A stretch of DNA of 64,000 nt from Halomarinibacterium sedimenti (GTDB taxonomy: Bacteria > Bacteroidota > Bacteroidia > Flavobacteriales > Flavobacteriaceae), in NCBI RefSeq assembly GCF_019312585.1, contig NZ_JAHWDP010000003.1:1-64000 (forward strand), read 5' to 3'. Below the pieces are notes generated by a model, which was given only the letters and a program-made list of their open reading frames with translations, made no database searches and had not been told where the DNA came from. This document shows positions 27,530 through 36,407 of the stretch, piece after piece. Positions within the stretch are counted from its first letter, which is position 1. Each line of letters opens with the position of its first letter. The position numbers and the translations under genes were made by a program.

Positions 27530-27561
27530 TATTTTTCTACCTCCAGCCATCACAAATTTAT

Positions 27562-27569
27562 TATTTTTG
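27562..27569 (+). promoter_or_regulatory. Candidate -7 element TATTTTTG directly before the DUF4159 gene
   Basis: This full TAnnTTTG match ends 4 nt before the ATG at 27574. If used, transcription would begin at or next to the start codon and give a leaderless mRNA. No clear -33 TTTG is visible. Confidence 0.35.
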
Positions 27570-27573
27570 AAGC

Positions 27574-28215
27574 ATGCGATGGTTACTATTTATTTCTTTT
27601 ATTTTCTCGATAAATTTTTCTCAAGCTCAAGAGCTTGCCATTTTAAAGTATGGTGGCGGTGGAGACTGGTATAGCAATCCTACAGCACTTCCCAATTTAA
27701 TTAAGTTTTGTAATCAACAAATCAATACCTCTCTACAAGAAAAACCTCAAACGGTATCCCTTTTGGATGTGGAACTCTTTAACTATCCCCTTATCCATAT
27801 GACCGGACATGGAAACGTGTTCTTTACCAATGAGGAAGTAGAAAACCTTCGGGATTATTTATTAAGTGGTGGATTTCTTCATATTGACGACAACTATGGT
27901 ATGGATCAGTACATACGAAAAGAACTGTCTAAACTTTTTCCAAACGAAGAATTAAAAGAACTTCCAGGAGATCATCCAATTTTTAATCAGAAATTTAAAT
28001 TTCCTCAAGGATTACCAAAAATTCATGAGCATGATAATGGCCGACCACAGGCCTTTGGAATAACCATAGATGGCAGACTAGTACTGTTATATACCTATGA
28101 AAGTGATTTGGGTGATGGATGGGAGAACCCAGAAGTACATAACGATCCTGCCGAAGTTAGACTTAAAGCCCTACAAATGGGTGCCAACATTATTCAATAC
28201 GCTTTCGAAAATTAG
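27574..28215 (+). CDS. DUF4159 domain secreted protein
   Basis: 213 aa. A signal peptide (MRWLLFISFIFSINFSQAQ) is followed by the DUF4159 domain: LAILKYGGGGDWYSNP, PLIHMTGHGNVFFTNEE, LRDYLLSGGFLHIDDNYGMD and GRPQAFGI. The domain has a glutamine-amidotransferase-like fold; in Flavobacteriia it usually stands as a single-domain periplasmic protein of unknown function. Ten nt separate it from the methyltransferase gene downstream. Confidence 0.88.
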   Translation: MRWLLFISFIFSINFSQAQELAILKYGGGGDWYSNPTALPNLIKFCNQQINTSLQEKPQTVSLLDVELFNYPLIHMTGHGNVFFTNEEVENLRDYLLSGGFLHIDDNYGMDQYIRKELSKLFPNEELKELPGDHPIFNQKFKFPQGLPKIHEHDNGRPQAFGITIDGRLVLLYTYESDLGDGWENPEVHNDPAEVRLKALQMGANIIQYAFEN

Positions 28216-28225
28216 ATAATCTGGT

Positions 28226-29389
28226 ATGAATGAAGTATTATTGCGACCAGAAGTACAGAAATTCATAAAAGAGTTTAAAGGAGACGTTTCCCAACTAGCT
28301 TTTAAAGGTTCTCCTTGGAGTGAAATTCCTGCTAAAGAACTTATGCAGCAGATTGAAAGCTACACCAAATGTAAAGATAAACTCCCTACTTGGTATAACT
28401 CCCATAATATAATTTACCCTCCTAAGCTCCATATAGAGCAGACTTCTTCAGAAATTACAGCACTATATAAAGCTTCTTTAGTCAATGGGGAAAGTCTAGC
28501 CGATATTACTGGCGGATTTGGTGTTGATACTTATTTTTTTTCTGAAAAATTTTCCAAGGTTCATCATTTCGAACAAAACAAAGATTTATCCGAAATGGCA
28601 GCATATAATTATAAACAGTTAAATAAAAACAATGTTACTTTTTTTGCTGAAGATGGCCTTGAAGGGATTCAAAATACAAAATATGATGTCATTTTTATAG
28701 ATCCTTCGAGGAGACACGCTTCAAAAGGAAAAGTATTTTTTTTAAAGGATTGCGAGCCCAATCTTGTTGAGCACCAAGGATTTTTATTGGAGCATTGTGA
28801 AACCTTACTCGTAAAAACATCACCTATGCTAGATATCTCGGTGGGTTTAAAAGAACTTAACAATGTTTCCGAAATACACATCGTCGCGCTCAATAACGAA
28901 GTGAAAGAACTAATTTGGATTCTTTCAAAATCAATTTCAGAAGTAATATTAATTAAAACCATCAACTTCAGTAAAACCGAAAGAGAGGAATTTCAATTTT
29001 ATTATGATTCTGAAAACAGTGAACTTTATGAAGCTCCCCTAACCTATCTTTATGAACCAAATGCTGCCATAATGAAGGCTGGAGGTTTTTCTAAAATATG
29101 TGATGCCTTCCCAGTTTATAAACTTGCGCAACACAGTCATTTATTTACAAGTGATACCCTCATTGATTTTCCAGGACGAGCTTTCAAGATCACTTCGGTG
29201 ATTCCGTACCAAAAATCAGAAATGAAAAACTTTGCAAAATCAAAAGCAAATGTTAGTACTCGTAATTTCCAAGAATCGGTAGCGCAGATTAAGAAGAAAT
29301 GGAACATAAACGATGGCGGAAATAAATATCTTTTTTTTACAACACTTCAAAATGGTAAAAAAGTTGCTTTAGATACAGAGAAACTGTAA
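28226..29389 (+). CDS. Class I SAM-dependent methyltransferase with THUMP-like C-terminus (PG_1098 type)
   Basis: 387 aa. The N-terminal helical part is followed by a Rossmann SAM-binding core (LADITGGFGVDTYFFSE motif I, FEQNKDL, and DVIFIDPSRR as the DPPY-like motif IV). The C-terminal about 130 residues fit the ferredoxin-like/THUMP-like tail of this Bacteroidota family. The IDPSRR motif suggests rRNA or tRNA as target, but the substrate is not known. Confidence 0.85.
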   Translation: MNEVLLRPEVQKFIKEFKGDVSQLAFKGSPWSEIPAKELMQQIESYTKCKDKLPTWYNSHNIIYPPKLHIEQTSSEITALYKASLVNGESLADITGGFGVDTYFFSEKFSKVHHFEQNKDLSEMAAYNYKQLNKNNVTFFAEDGLEGIQNTKYDVIFIDPSRRHASKGKVFFLKDCEPNLVEHQGFLLEHCETLLVKTSPMLDISVGLKELNNVSEIHIVALNNEVKELIWILSKSISEVILIKTINFSKTEREEFQFYYDSENSELYEAPLTYLYEPNAAIMKAGGFSKICDAFPVYKLAQHSHLFTSDTLIDFPGRAFKITSVIPYQKSEMKNFAKSKANVSTRNFQESVAQIKKKWNINDGGNKYLFFTTLQNGKKVALDTEKL

Positions 29390-29459
29390 AAAAGTGAAAA
29401 TTTCCTTAAACTTTTAAGGTACATTTCTTCATCCTAACTATTTCCTATATATTAAAAAT

Positions 29460-30281
29460 ATGAAGGAAATAGTTTTAAAATATTGGTTTTGTTGGGTATT
29501 CGTTTTAGTATCATGTATTCCTCCCGGAAATCTAAATCCGTTAATAAGTTTACCAAACGATTTAAAAGAAGTTTCCGCTGCAGAGGTTTTTGATGGAAAT
29601 GATACTGTATGGATGATAGAAGATCAAGGGAATGCCGCTAAAGTTTATGGCATTGACCTTACACAGCAACATCTTTTAAAAATCATTACTGTTGAAAATG
29701 CGAAAAATAAAGACTGGGAAGATTTAACAAGTGATACACAAGGGAATCTTTATATAGGTGATTTTGGTAATAATTCAAATAAAAGAAAAGAAGGTACTAT
29801 TTATAAGCTTACTAATATTGCAAATTCTGAAAACAAAATAAATGCAGAAACAATAAACTACACGGTACCCAAAAGTCTGGAAAATGAGGATTTTGAAAGC
29901 TTTTTTCTTTACAATGGATACTTCTATATTTTTAGCAAAGATGATAAAAAAGGTACTGTTATAAAAGTTCCAAATAGTATTGGCAAAAAAGAAGCTACAA
30001 TTGTTTCAGAATTTAATTTAAAAGGAAAAGATGATGCCATTACTTCTGCAGATATCTCTGCTGATGGAACAGAAGTAATTTTATTAAATCATGAAAAACT
30101 ATGGAAGTTATCGAATTTTAAAGGAGATGATTTCTTTTCTGGAGATGTTGAAAAACTTTCATTTGACCATAATACACAAAAAGAAGGTCTTTGCTACCTA
30201 AATGATACTACGGTTATTTTAACAGACGAACGTAACGACTCTGAAGGAGGTAATGTTTATTCCTTTAGTATTGACCATTAA
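29460..30281 (+). CDS. Putative lipoprotein with beta-propeller-like repeats
   Basis: 273 aa. The N-terminus has a lipobox (LVSC, Cys19) after a hydrophobic segment, so it is probably lipid-anchored. The rest repeats short blade-like patterns (GNLYIGDFGNNSNKRKEGTIYKL, EDFESFFLYNGYFYIFSKDDKKG, ITSADISADGTEVILLNHEKLWKL). This resembles SdiA-regulated/propeller proteins, but I cannot place it in a named family with confidence. It is monocistronic, with a terminator at 30400-30432. Confidence 0.75.
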   Translation: MKEIVLKYWFCWVFVLVSCIPPGNLNPLISLPNDLKEVSAAEVFDGNDTVWMIEDQGNAAKVYGIDLTQQHLLKIITVENAKNKDWEDLTSDTQGNLYIGDFGNNSNKRKEGTIYKLTNIANSENKINAETINYTVPKSLENEDFESFFLYNGYFYIFSKDDKKGTVIKVPNSIGKKEATIVSEFNLKGKDDAITSADISADGTEVILLNHEKLWKLSNFKGDDFFSGDVEKLSFDHNTQKEGLCYLNDTTVILTDERNDSEGGNVYSFSIDH

Positions 30282-30399
30282 ATCAACTCTCAAAATCAAT
30301 AGTAAATAAAAAATAGAATCTACTACCATTATTACAGCTATTTCAATTTTTTCAAAGTTTTAGAAAACAACGAATGCTCTGTGTAAATGAAGAAATTAA

Positions 30400-30432
30400 A
30401 AAGCCTTAGATTTCTCTAAGGCTTTGATTTTA
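30400..30432 (+). terminator. Rho-independent terminator after the lipoprotein gene
   Basis: An 11-bp perfect stem (AAAGCCTTAGA / TCTAAGGCTTT) closes a 4-nt loop, followed by a short T-rich tract. It lies 118 nt after the stop codon. Confidence 0.75.
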
Positions 30433-30435
30433 CTG

Positions 30436-30452
30436 GTGATCGTGACAGGATT
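30436..30452 (-). repeat. Degenerate copy of the tRNA-Arg 3' end
   Basis: This 17-nt stretch equals positions 30542-30558 (3' end of tRNA-Arg) except for one base. The rest of the tRNA is not present. It looks like a remnant of a duplication or of an integration event at the tRNA 3' end. Confidence 0.6.
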
Positions 30453-30490
30453 TACTTTCCCTAGCACTCCGTGCTAAAAATACTTCAAAC

Positions 30491-30523
30491 AAAAAAACGC
30501 TCAAGCTAGCTTGGCGTTTTTCC
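30491..30523 (-). terminator. Terminator of the tRNA cluster
   Basis: A 9-10 bp stem with a one-base bulge (ACGC-T-CAAGC paired with GCTTG-GCGT) is flanked by A- and T-runs on both sides. On the minus strand it follows tRNA-Arg and ends in a run of seven T. It may work in both directions. Confidence 0.75.
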
Positions 30524-30542
30524 TTATTGAAATATTTATTCG

Positions 30543-30616
30543 TGATCGCGACAGGATTCGAACCTGTGACCGTCTGCTTAGAAGGCAGATGCTCTATCCA
30601 GCTGAGCTACGCGACC
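30543..30616 (-). tRNA. tRNA-Arg (anticodon TCT)
   Basis: 74 nt. The acceptor stem GGTCGCG pairs with CGCGATC (one G-U), with discriminator A. The T-arm has GGTTCGAATCC and the anticodon loop CTTCTAA gives TCT. The CCA end is not encoded. It is third in the leftward tRNA cluster. Confidence 0.95.
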
Positions 30617-30658
30617 ATAGCTTAAAAAAAAACCGAACTTGAAAAAGTCCGGTTCTTG

Positions 30659-30733
30659 TCGGGGTGGCAGGATTCGAACCTGCGACCTCCTGCTCCCAAA
30701 GCAGGCGCGATGACCGGGCTACGCTACACCCCG
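30659..30733 (-). tRNA. tRNA-Pro (anticodon TGG)
   Basis: 75 nt. The acceptor stem CGGGGTG pairs with CACCCCG, with discriminator A. The anticodon loop TTTGGGA gives TGG, and the T-loop is GGTTCGAATCC. CCA is not encoded. Middle gene of the cluster. Confidence 0.95.
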
Positions 30734-30770
30734 TGAAATAACATTGCTGTATCTTCACAAATTATTGTTG

Positions 30771-30854
30771 CGGAGAGACAGGGATTCGAACCCTGGCAAC
30801 GGTTTCCCGTTGACAGATTAGCAATCTGCTCCATTACCACTCTGGCACCTCTCC
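30771..30854 (-). tRNA. tRNA-Ser (anticodon GCT)
   Basis: 84 nt with the long class II variable arm (CAACGGGAAACCGTTG). The acceptor GGAGAGG pairs with TCTCTCC, with discriminator G as expected for serine. The anticodon loop TGCTAAT gives GCT. First gene of the leftward cluster. Confidence 0.95.
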
Positions 30855-30959
30855 AAATCAATGAACCCACATATTTTCAATGCGGTTGCAAATGTAAATT
30901 TATCTATTCAATAACCCAAAAAAAAAGAAACGTTTTTTATATTTTTTTTTCTGCTCATT

Positions 30960-32999
30960 TTATTCGGGATATTCGACTCTTAAATGATAGCTGTTTTTTA
31001 GTTTTTTCTTGAGAACTTTCTTGATAATTTCAATCTCCTTAAAAGTAATATTAGCGTTAATAAATTGTCCGTTCTCCATTTGGCTATTAACAATGTTTTC
31101 TACAAAAGAATCAATTTTTGAGGATGTAGGCTCTTTCAAGCTCTTACTCGCCGCTTCTACACTATCTGCCATCATTAATATAGCCGTTTCTTTAGAAAAA
31201 GGCTTTGGCCCAGGATATTGAAAATCTTCCTTCTTTACATCCCCGTTAATTTCTTCTTCTTTTTTGTAGAAATAAAACACCAGACTTGTTCCATGATGGG
31301 TTCTGATAAAATCAACAATTCTATCTGGGAGATTATTCTTTCTAGCAATTTCTATTCCTTTTATAACGTGATCTATAATTATTTTAGCACTTTCCTTAGG
31401 AGATAACTCATTCAGGGGGTTTATCTGATTTAATTGATTTTCGGTAAAATTGGATGGATTCACCATTTTACCAATATCGTGATACAGTGCTCCTACTCTT
31501 GCTAGCATTGAATTTGCTCCAATTTCATTGGCTGCAGCTTCGGCTAAATTTGCAACATTCAACGAATGGTGAAAAGTACCTGGCGCTCTGTTTGAAAGTT
31601 CTTTTAACAAGGCAGAATTTGTATTGCTAAGTTCCAGCAATGATACTTCAGAAACCAATCCGAAGATTTTTTCATAAATATATATAAGTGGAAATGCAAA
31701 AAGTGTTACCAACCCACAAATAATGAAATAGACAAAATTTTCGAGTTCAATTTGGGCAATGTTACCTTCTTGAATAATGAAAAATGCAAAATAACCAAGG
31801 ATGTAGATAAAAGTGATTTGCCCTACAGAGATAAATAAATTGGCACGCTTGTACAATTCTGCAACGGTTAAAATAGTAACAATACCTGCAATGATTTGAA
31901 GAAACATAAACTCAAAGCTATTAGGTACAATAAAGCCTAAAAGCATTATGGTGAGAACGTGCACAAACAGTCCTAATCTTGCATCAAAAAAGCTCTTTAA
32001 AATGATAGGTAAAATACACAATGGAATAATATAAACATAGGCAGCATCGTACTTTACAACTAAAGTGGTGACAAATACCATCACTATAATATTGAAGAAA
32101 ATAAAACTTACCTTAGTATCATTTGCATAAATTTCACGGCGATATTTTCTAAGAAATAAGAATAGCATAATAAACACCAAGGACACGAGCATTGAGTAGC
32201 CAAAAACCAGCCAATAATAATTATTTTGACTCCAAACCTGCGATTGAAATTGATCCTTTAAAGAATTTAATATCAGGTATTTTTCACCTTCAACCACTTC
32301 TCCTTTTGCAATAATTCGAGTCCCTTTTTCTACAATTCCTTTATTTGGATTAATTTGATTGATCGCATTTTCAATAGCAGATTCTGTACGTTGAGGATTG
32401 TACGAAATATTGGGTTGTGCTACTGTAGTAATAAGTCTTTGTAATAACGGAATGACATCCTTTCTATCTTTTGCTTTTGTAGTTACCAATGGAACCAAAT
32501 CATCTTTTTTGAAAAACTGAGAAAACACCACTTCACTAACTTCGTTTCCAACTTTCAAATACACTATTCTATCCTCCGAAAATGAGTACTCATTTTCAAC
32601 AAGCCCTTTAGTATATACTTCATTTAAAATAGTGCTTCCTAGTTGCTCTATACGGGCTTTAGGAGTTTGATAAAGGCTATCTACATATTCAGCATCAAGA
32701 TTTTTTTTAAATGCCTCTAAAGCTACCGTGGAGATTTTGGAATCGGCATCAAAATAAGGAATTACAGAAGAACGAATCTCTTCTTTTTCATTTTCAAGTG
32801 CCTCTTTATCTTTCTTTATGGTAAAATTGAAAGGAGATAATAAATTCTCATACTGCCATGGTTTTCCTTTCTGAAAATTATATTTAAACTGCCCTCCTTT
32901 TGGCAGAAGATAAATCACCAAAAGTGTAGAAACTAGGTACAAAAAAACCTTATAAATAAGTGATTGATTTCGGGTTAAGAAAAAGACAAGGTTTTTCAT
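30960..32999 (-). CDS. HDIG-domain 7TM protein (PgpH/YqfF family)
   Basis: 679 aa. One N-terminal helix is followed by an extracytoplasmic 7TM-HD (7TMR-HDED) region, about seven transmembrane helices (residues about 250-440), and a cytoplasmic HD phosphohydrolase domain with ALYHDIGKM near residue 505 and GIEIARKNNLP/FIRTHHGT. This matches PgpH, a c-di-AMP phosphodiesterase in Firmicutes; the substrate in Bacteroidota is inferred from the family. It is divergent from the thiolase gene. Confidence 0.9.
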   Translation of the reverse strand: MKNLVFFLTRNQSLIYKVFLYLVSTLLVIYLLPKGGQFKYNFQKGKPWQYENLLSPFNFTIKKDKEALENEKEEIRSSVIPYFDADSKISTVALEAFKKNLDAEYVDSLYQTPKARIEQLGSTILNEVYTKGLVENEYSFSEDRIVYLKVGNEVSEVVFSQFFKKDDLVPLVTTKAKDRKDVIPLLQRLITTVAQPNISYNPQRTESAIENAINQINPNKGIVEKGTRIIAKGEVVEGEKYLILNSLKDQFQSQVWSQNNYYWLVFGYSMLVSLVFIMLFLFLRKYRREIYANDTKVSFIFFNIIVMVFVTTLVVKYDAAYVYIIPLCILPIILKSFFDARLGLFVHVLTIMLLGFIVPNSFEFMFLQIIAGIVTILTVAELYKRANLFISVGQITFIYILGYFAFFIIQEGNIAQIELENFVYFIICGLVTLFAFPLIYIYEKIFGLVSEVSLLELSNTNSALLKELSNRAPGTFHHSLNVANLAEAAANEIGANSMLARVGALYHDIGKMVNPSNFTENQLNQINPLNELSPKESAKIIIDHVIKGIEIARKNNLPDRIVDFIRTHHGTSLVFYFYKKEEEINGDVKKEDFQYPGPKPFSKETAILMMADSVEAASKSLKEPTSSKIDSFVENIVNSQMENGQFINANITFKEIEIIKKVLKKKLKNSYHLRVEYPE

Positions 33000-33088
33000 A
33001 TAAAATATTACGAAAAGTAAAGGTATGAATAAGCTTTCATTTATCCCAAGCGCTAATCTATTAACAAGGATATTTCATTTTTAATCCG

Positions 33089-33096
33089 TAATTTTG
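33089..33096 (+). promoter_or_regulatory. Candidate -7 element TAATTTTG for the thiolase gene
   Basis: A perfect TAnnTTTG match 32 nt before the ATG at 33129. The -33 half is not clear. Confidence 0.4.
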
Positions 33097-33128
33097 CAAC
33101 TCATTAATTCTATTTAATTAAAATTATT

Positions 33129-34307
33129 ATGTCCAAAAAAGTTGTTATCGTATCCTCTGCCCGAACCCCCATTGGTAGCTTTATGGGAAGCCTTTCTTCT
33201 TTAACTGCAGCACAATTAGGAAGTGTTGCAATAAAAGGAGCTTTGGAGAAGATAAAACTTGACCCTTCTTTAGTTTCTGAAGTATATATGGGTAATGTGG
33301 TACAAGCAGGAGTTGGACAAGCGCCTGCGAGACAAGCTGCCCTTGGAGCTGGAATTCCAGATTCTGTTCCTTGTACTACCATAAACAAAGTATGTGCCTC
33401 TGGTATGAAGGCGGTCATGCAAGGAGCACAGGCTGTTTCTTTGGGTGATGCCGAAGTGGTAGTTGTTGGCGGAATGGAAAGCATGAGTAATATTCCCCAT
33501 TATGTACACTTGCGAACAGCCACCAAATTTGGCCCAACCACGATGATTGATGGTATGCAAAAAGATGGATTGGTAGACGCCTACGATCATAATGCAATGG
33601 GTGTATGCGCCGATGCATGTGCTACTGAATATCATTTTTCTCGCGAAGATCAAGATGCGTTCGCAATACAGTCATACAAACGTTCAGCAAAGGCTTGGGA
33701 AGAAGGAAAATTCGCAAATGAAGTTGTCCCAGTAGCCGTTCCACAGCGTAAAGGAGATCCTGTTATCGTTTCAGAGGATGAAGAATTTAAAAATGTATTT
33801 ATTGAAAAAATACCCGCGCTACGACCTGCATTTACAAAAGATGGCACTGTAACCGCAGCAAATGCTTCAACCATAAACGATGGGGCTGGCGCTATGATTT
33901 TGATGAGTGAGGAAAAGGCAAAAGAGTTAGGGTTACAACCTTTGGCATATATTAAAAGTTATGCCGATGCCGCTCAAGAGCCAAAATGGTTTACTACAGC
34001 TCCTGCTAAAGCCCTTCCAAAAGCATTGGCAAAAGCCAAAATTACTCTTGATGATGTTGATTATTTTGAGTTCAACGAAGCTTTTTCTGTTGTTGGCCTA
34101 GCCAATATGAAATTATTAGGACTAAATGATTCTAACGTAAATGTTAATGGTGGAGCTGTTTCATTAGGCCACCCATTAGGCTGTAGTGGTGTTAGAATTC
34201 TAATTACACTCTTAAGTGTTTTAGAACAAAACAATGCAAAAATTGGTGCAGCAGCAATATGTAATGGCGGAGGTGGTGCTTCGGCAATGGTAATTGAAAG
34301 AATTTAA
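33129..34307 (+). CDS. Acetyl-CoA C-acetyltransferase (thiolase)
   Basis: 392 aa, standard length. The nucleophile is Cys89 in NKVCASGMKAV; the C-terminal motifs are NVNGGAVSLGHPLGCSG and AAICNGGGGAS (second catalytic Cys). It condenses two acetyl-CoA or cleaves 3-ketoacyl-CoA. It resembles short-chain biosynthetic/degradative thiolases (AtoB-like); no other beta-oxidation gene is next to it. It is followed by the NlpC/P60 gene at 19 nt. Confidence 0.95.
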   Translation: MSKKVVIVSSARTPIGSFMGSLSSLTAAQLGSVAIKGALEKIKLDPSLVSEVYMGNVVQAGVGQAPARQAALGAGIPDSVPCTTINKVCASGMKAVMQGAQAVSLGDAEVVVVGGMESMSNIPHYVHLRTATKFGPTTMIDGMQKDGLVDAYDHNAMGVCADACATEYHFSREDQDAFAIQSYKRSAKAWEEGKFANEVVPVAVPQRKGDPVIVSEDEEFKNVFIEKIPALRPAFTKDGTVTAANASTINDGAGAMILMSEEKAKELGLQPLAYIKSYADAAQEPKWFTTAPAKALPKALAKAKITLDDVDYFEFNEAFSVVGLANMKLLGLNDSNVNVNGGAVSLGHPLGCSGVRILITLLSVLEQNNAKIGAAAICNGGGGASAMVIERI

Positions 34308-34326
34308 AAATTTCTAGCCCTTCTGA

Positions 34327-35076
34327 ATGAAATTTGGCATTTGTCCTCTTAGTATTATTCCGTTACGATTAGAATCTTCCGACAAAAGTGAATTGGTTAG
34401 TCAAGTGCTTTATGGTGAGATTTTTAAAGTATTGGAGGTTCAAAAAAAGTGGAGTAAGATTAGATTGAATTTTGATAAATATGAAGGGTGGATAGATAAC
34501 AAACAATACCAATTCATTTCGAAAGAAGATTATGAAACGCTAAATGAGGTTTCTCCAAGATATTCTTCAGATTTAGTGGACTTTGTTGCCACCAAAGAAA
34601 AGCAATTGCTTACTACTCCCATTGGAAGCAGTATCCATAACGCACCCTTTCTAGAGCATACGTTTGATGGTAGATTTATTTCAGAACAACAACCTAAATC
34701 CTATTTAACAGAAACTGCAATATTATTTTTAAACAGTCCCTATTTATGGGGTGGTAAAACCCCTTTTGGAATTGATTGTAGTGGATTTACCCAAATGGTA
34801 TATAAAATAAATGGATATAGCTTACTTCGAGATGCGAGTCAACAGGCCACACAAGGTGAAGCCCTTAGTTTTATTGAAGAAAGTGAACCAGGCGATTTAG
34901 CCTTTTTCGATAATAACGAAGGGGATATCATTCACGTTGGAATTATTATGAAAGATAACTACGTTATTCATTCTCACGGAAAAGTTAGAATTGATAGGCT
35001 CGATCATAGCGGTATTTATAATGTTGATGAGAAAAAATATTCTCACAAACTTCGTGTCATTAAAAAGGTTATATAA
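34327..35076 (+). CDS. NlpC/P60 (C40) peptidase with SH3-like N-terminus
   Basis: 249 aa. The first about 80 residues form a bacterial SH3-like part (VSQVLYGEIFKVLEVQKKWSKI). The C40 peptidase follows: the active Cys in PFGIDCSGFTQM (near residue 151), His in DIIHVGIIM and a later His in VIHSHGK. It would cleave gamma-D-Glu-containing peptidoglycan peptides. No signal peptide is visible at the chosen start, as in the related YkfC-type recycling enzymes, so a cytosolic role in muropeptide recycling is possible. Confidence 0.88.
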   Translation: MKFGICPLSIIPLRLESSDKSELVSQVLYGEIFKVLEVQKKWSKIRLNFDKYEGWIDNKQYQFISKEDYETLNEVSPRYSSDLVDFVATKEKQLLTTPIGSSIHNAPFLEHTFDGRFISEQQPKSYLTETAILFLNSPYLWGGKTPFGIDCSGFTQMVYKINGYSLLRDASQQATQGEALSFIEESEPGDLAFFDNNEGDIIHVGIIMKDNYVIHSHGKVRIDRLDHSGIYNVDEKKYSHKLRVIKKVI

Positions 35077-35106
35077 AAAAAGGCTTCAAAATTTGAAGCC
35101 TTTTTT
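35075..35106. terminator. Bidirectional terminator between the NlpC/P60 and TPR genes
   Basis: A perfect stem (AAGGCTTCAAA / TTTGAAGCCTT) is flanked by A- and T-runs between convergent genes, so it can serve both. Confidence 0.85.
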
Positions 35107-35122
35107 ATTGAGTTATGTGATA

Positions 35123-36391
35123 TTAATTTCCTTCCATTTCAGCAAGCTTTGCTTTTGCTGCTTTGTATTTATCATCCATCCCTAACTGACTGTATAGATT
35201 CATTAAAGTTCGAAATACTTCCAAATTATCTGGTGATGATTTTACCGCTGCTTCTAAATAAGGTAGAGCCTCTTGATACATTTTTTTACGCTGCTCTTTG
35301 AGCTCATCATATTTTAAATTATCTGCTCTCGAGGTTCCTAAGCCATTCATTTCTTCAACAAGCTTACCTTCATTTTGAAGAATTAATGCTGCCATATTTA
35401 TTTGAGCATAAGAATAATCTGGCTTCAGCTCAAGGGCTTTTAAATAATACTCTCTGGCTTTATCTAATTGGCCAATGGATGCAGAGCTAACCCCTAAGTT
35501 ATAATATAATTCTGGATTGTTAGGATCTGTTTTAATGACCTCCGCCATTATGTTATTATACTTTTGCATGTCTCCCATTTTATAAGCTAGATCCGCTTCA
35601 GAACGCATTAAGTTTGTATCATTAGGATTGGCTTCTCGAGCTTTTTTCATGATCGCTAAAGCCTTTTCATTTTCTCCTTTATTCATATAAATTAAGGTCA
35701 CCTTTTGAAGAATATCTCCTTCCACAGAACTTGTCTTGCTTTCAGTTGGATTCGTAAAATCTGCAAATTTTACCATATTATCTCTTTCTTCTTTACTACC
35801 AAAAATTACTGGCTTTCCGGTTTTAGGATCGGTTGCAGAGTATTCCATATGAACATTCGTAAACCCTTTAGCCAGTAATTCTTCGTAGTAATTTAAAGCT
35901 GTATCGAAGTCACTTCCGTTTACTGAGTTTCCGGCTGCATAATATAAATAAGAAGTGTCTTTAGGACTCACTAGATACGCTTGGCGTAATTTTTCGGAAG
36001 CCGTTAAATAGCTTTTCTTATTTTGATCTTCAATGGCACTATTCACTAGAGCTACCCTTAGATTATCCATCCCTAATGTAAGTCTATCGCTCATATCACC
36101 ACTACCATTAAGTTCATTTGCCTTCTTAAACGCTTCACCAGCTTCCTTCATTTTAGCAAAATTAGCTGTACCAGCCATGGCTAGGGTAGCCTCACCTAAA
36201 ATAGTATAATACTGCGCCTTTAAATCATTATCTGCAGCTCCAAGCATTGGTTCTGCTTCACTTAAATAAGTAAGAGCTTCAGAGTATTTTAAGGAAGAAA
36301 CAGCTTTATCTGCTTTTTTTATTTCCTTTTTTTGGGCAAAAGTTATTGCAGAAACCAACATTAGCCCTGCCAAGATTAATTGTTTTTTCAT
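35123..36391 (-). CDS. TPR-repeat secreted/periplasmic protein
   Basis: 422 aa from the ATG at 36391. The frame is open to 36463, but the signal peptide MKKQLILAGLMLVSAITFAQ starts at 36391, which fixes the start. Several TPR units are visible, for instance NPELYYNLGVSSASIGQLDKAREYYLKALELKP. No catalytic domain is present; a scaffold role in the periplasm is likely. It is placed 16 nt after gyrA and probably shares its transcript. Confidence 0.85.
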   Translation of the reverse strand: MKKQLILAGLMLVSAITFAQKKEIKKADKAVSSLKYSEALTYLSEAEPMLGAADNDLKAQYYTILGEATLAMAGTANFAKMKEAGEAFKKANELNGSGDMSDRLTLGMDNLRVALVNSAIEDQNKKSYLTASEKLRQAYLVSPKDTSYLYYAAGNSVNGSDFDTALNYYEELLAKGFTNVHMEYSATDPKTGKPVIFGSKEERDNMVKFADFTNPTESKTSSVEGDILQKVTLIYMNKGENEKALAIMKKAREANPNDTNLMRSEADLAYKMGDMQKYNNIMAEVIKTDPNNPELYYNLGVSSASIGQLDKAREYYLKALELKPDYSYAQINMAALILQNEGKLVEEMNGLGTSRADNLKYDELKEQRKKMYQEALPYLEAAVKSSPDNLEVFRTLMNLYSQLGMDDKYKAAKAKLAEMEGN

Positions 36392-36407
36392 TATTAAGAA
36401 ATTTAAT

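Noticed and set aside
33110-33874. Several leftward ORFs up to 127 codons
   Set aside because: They are shadows of the thiolase gene, which has all catalytic motifs.
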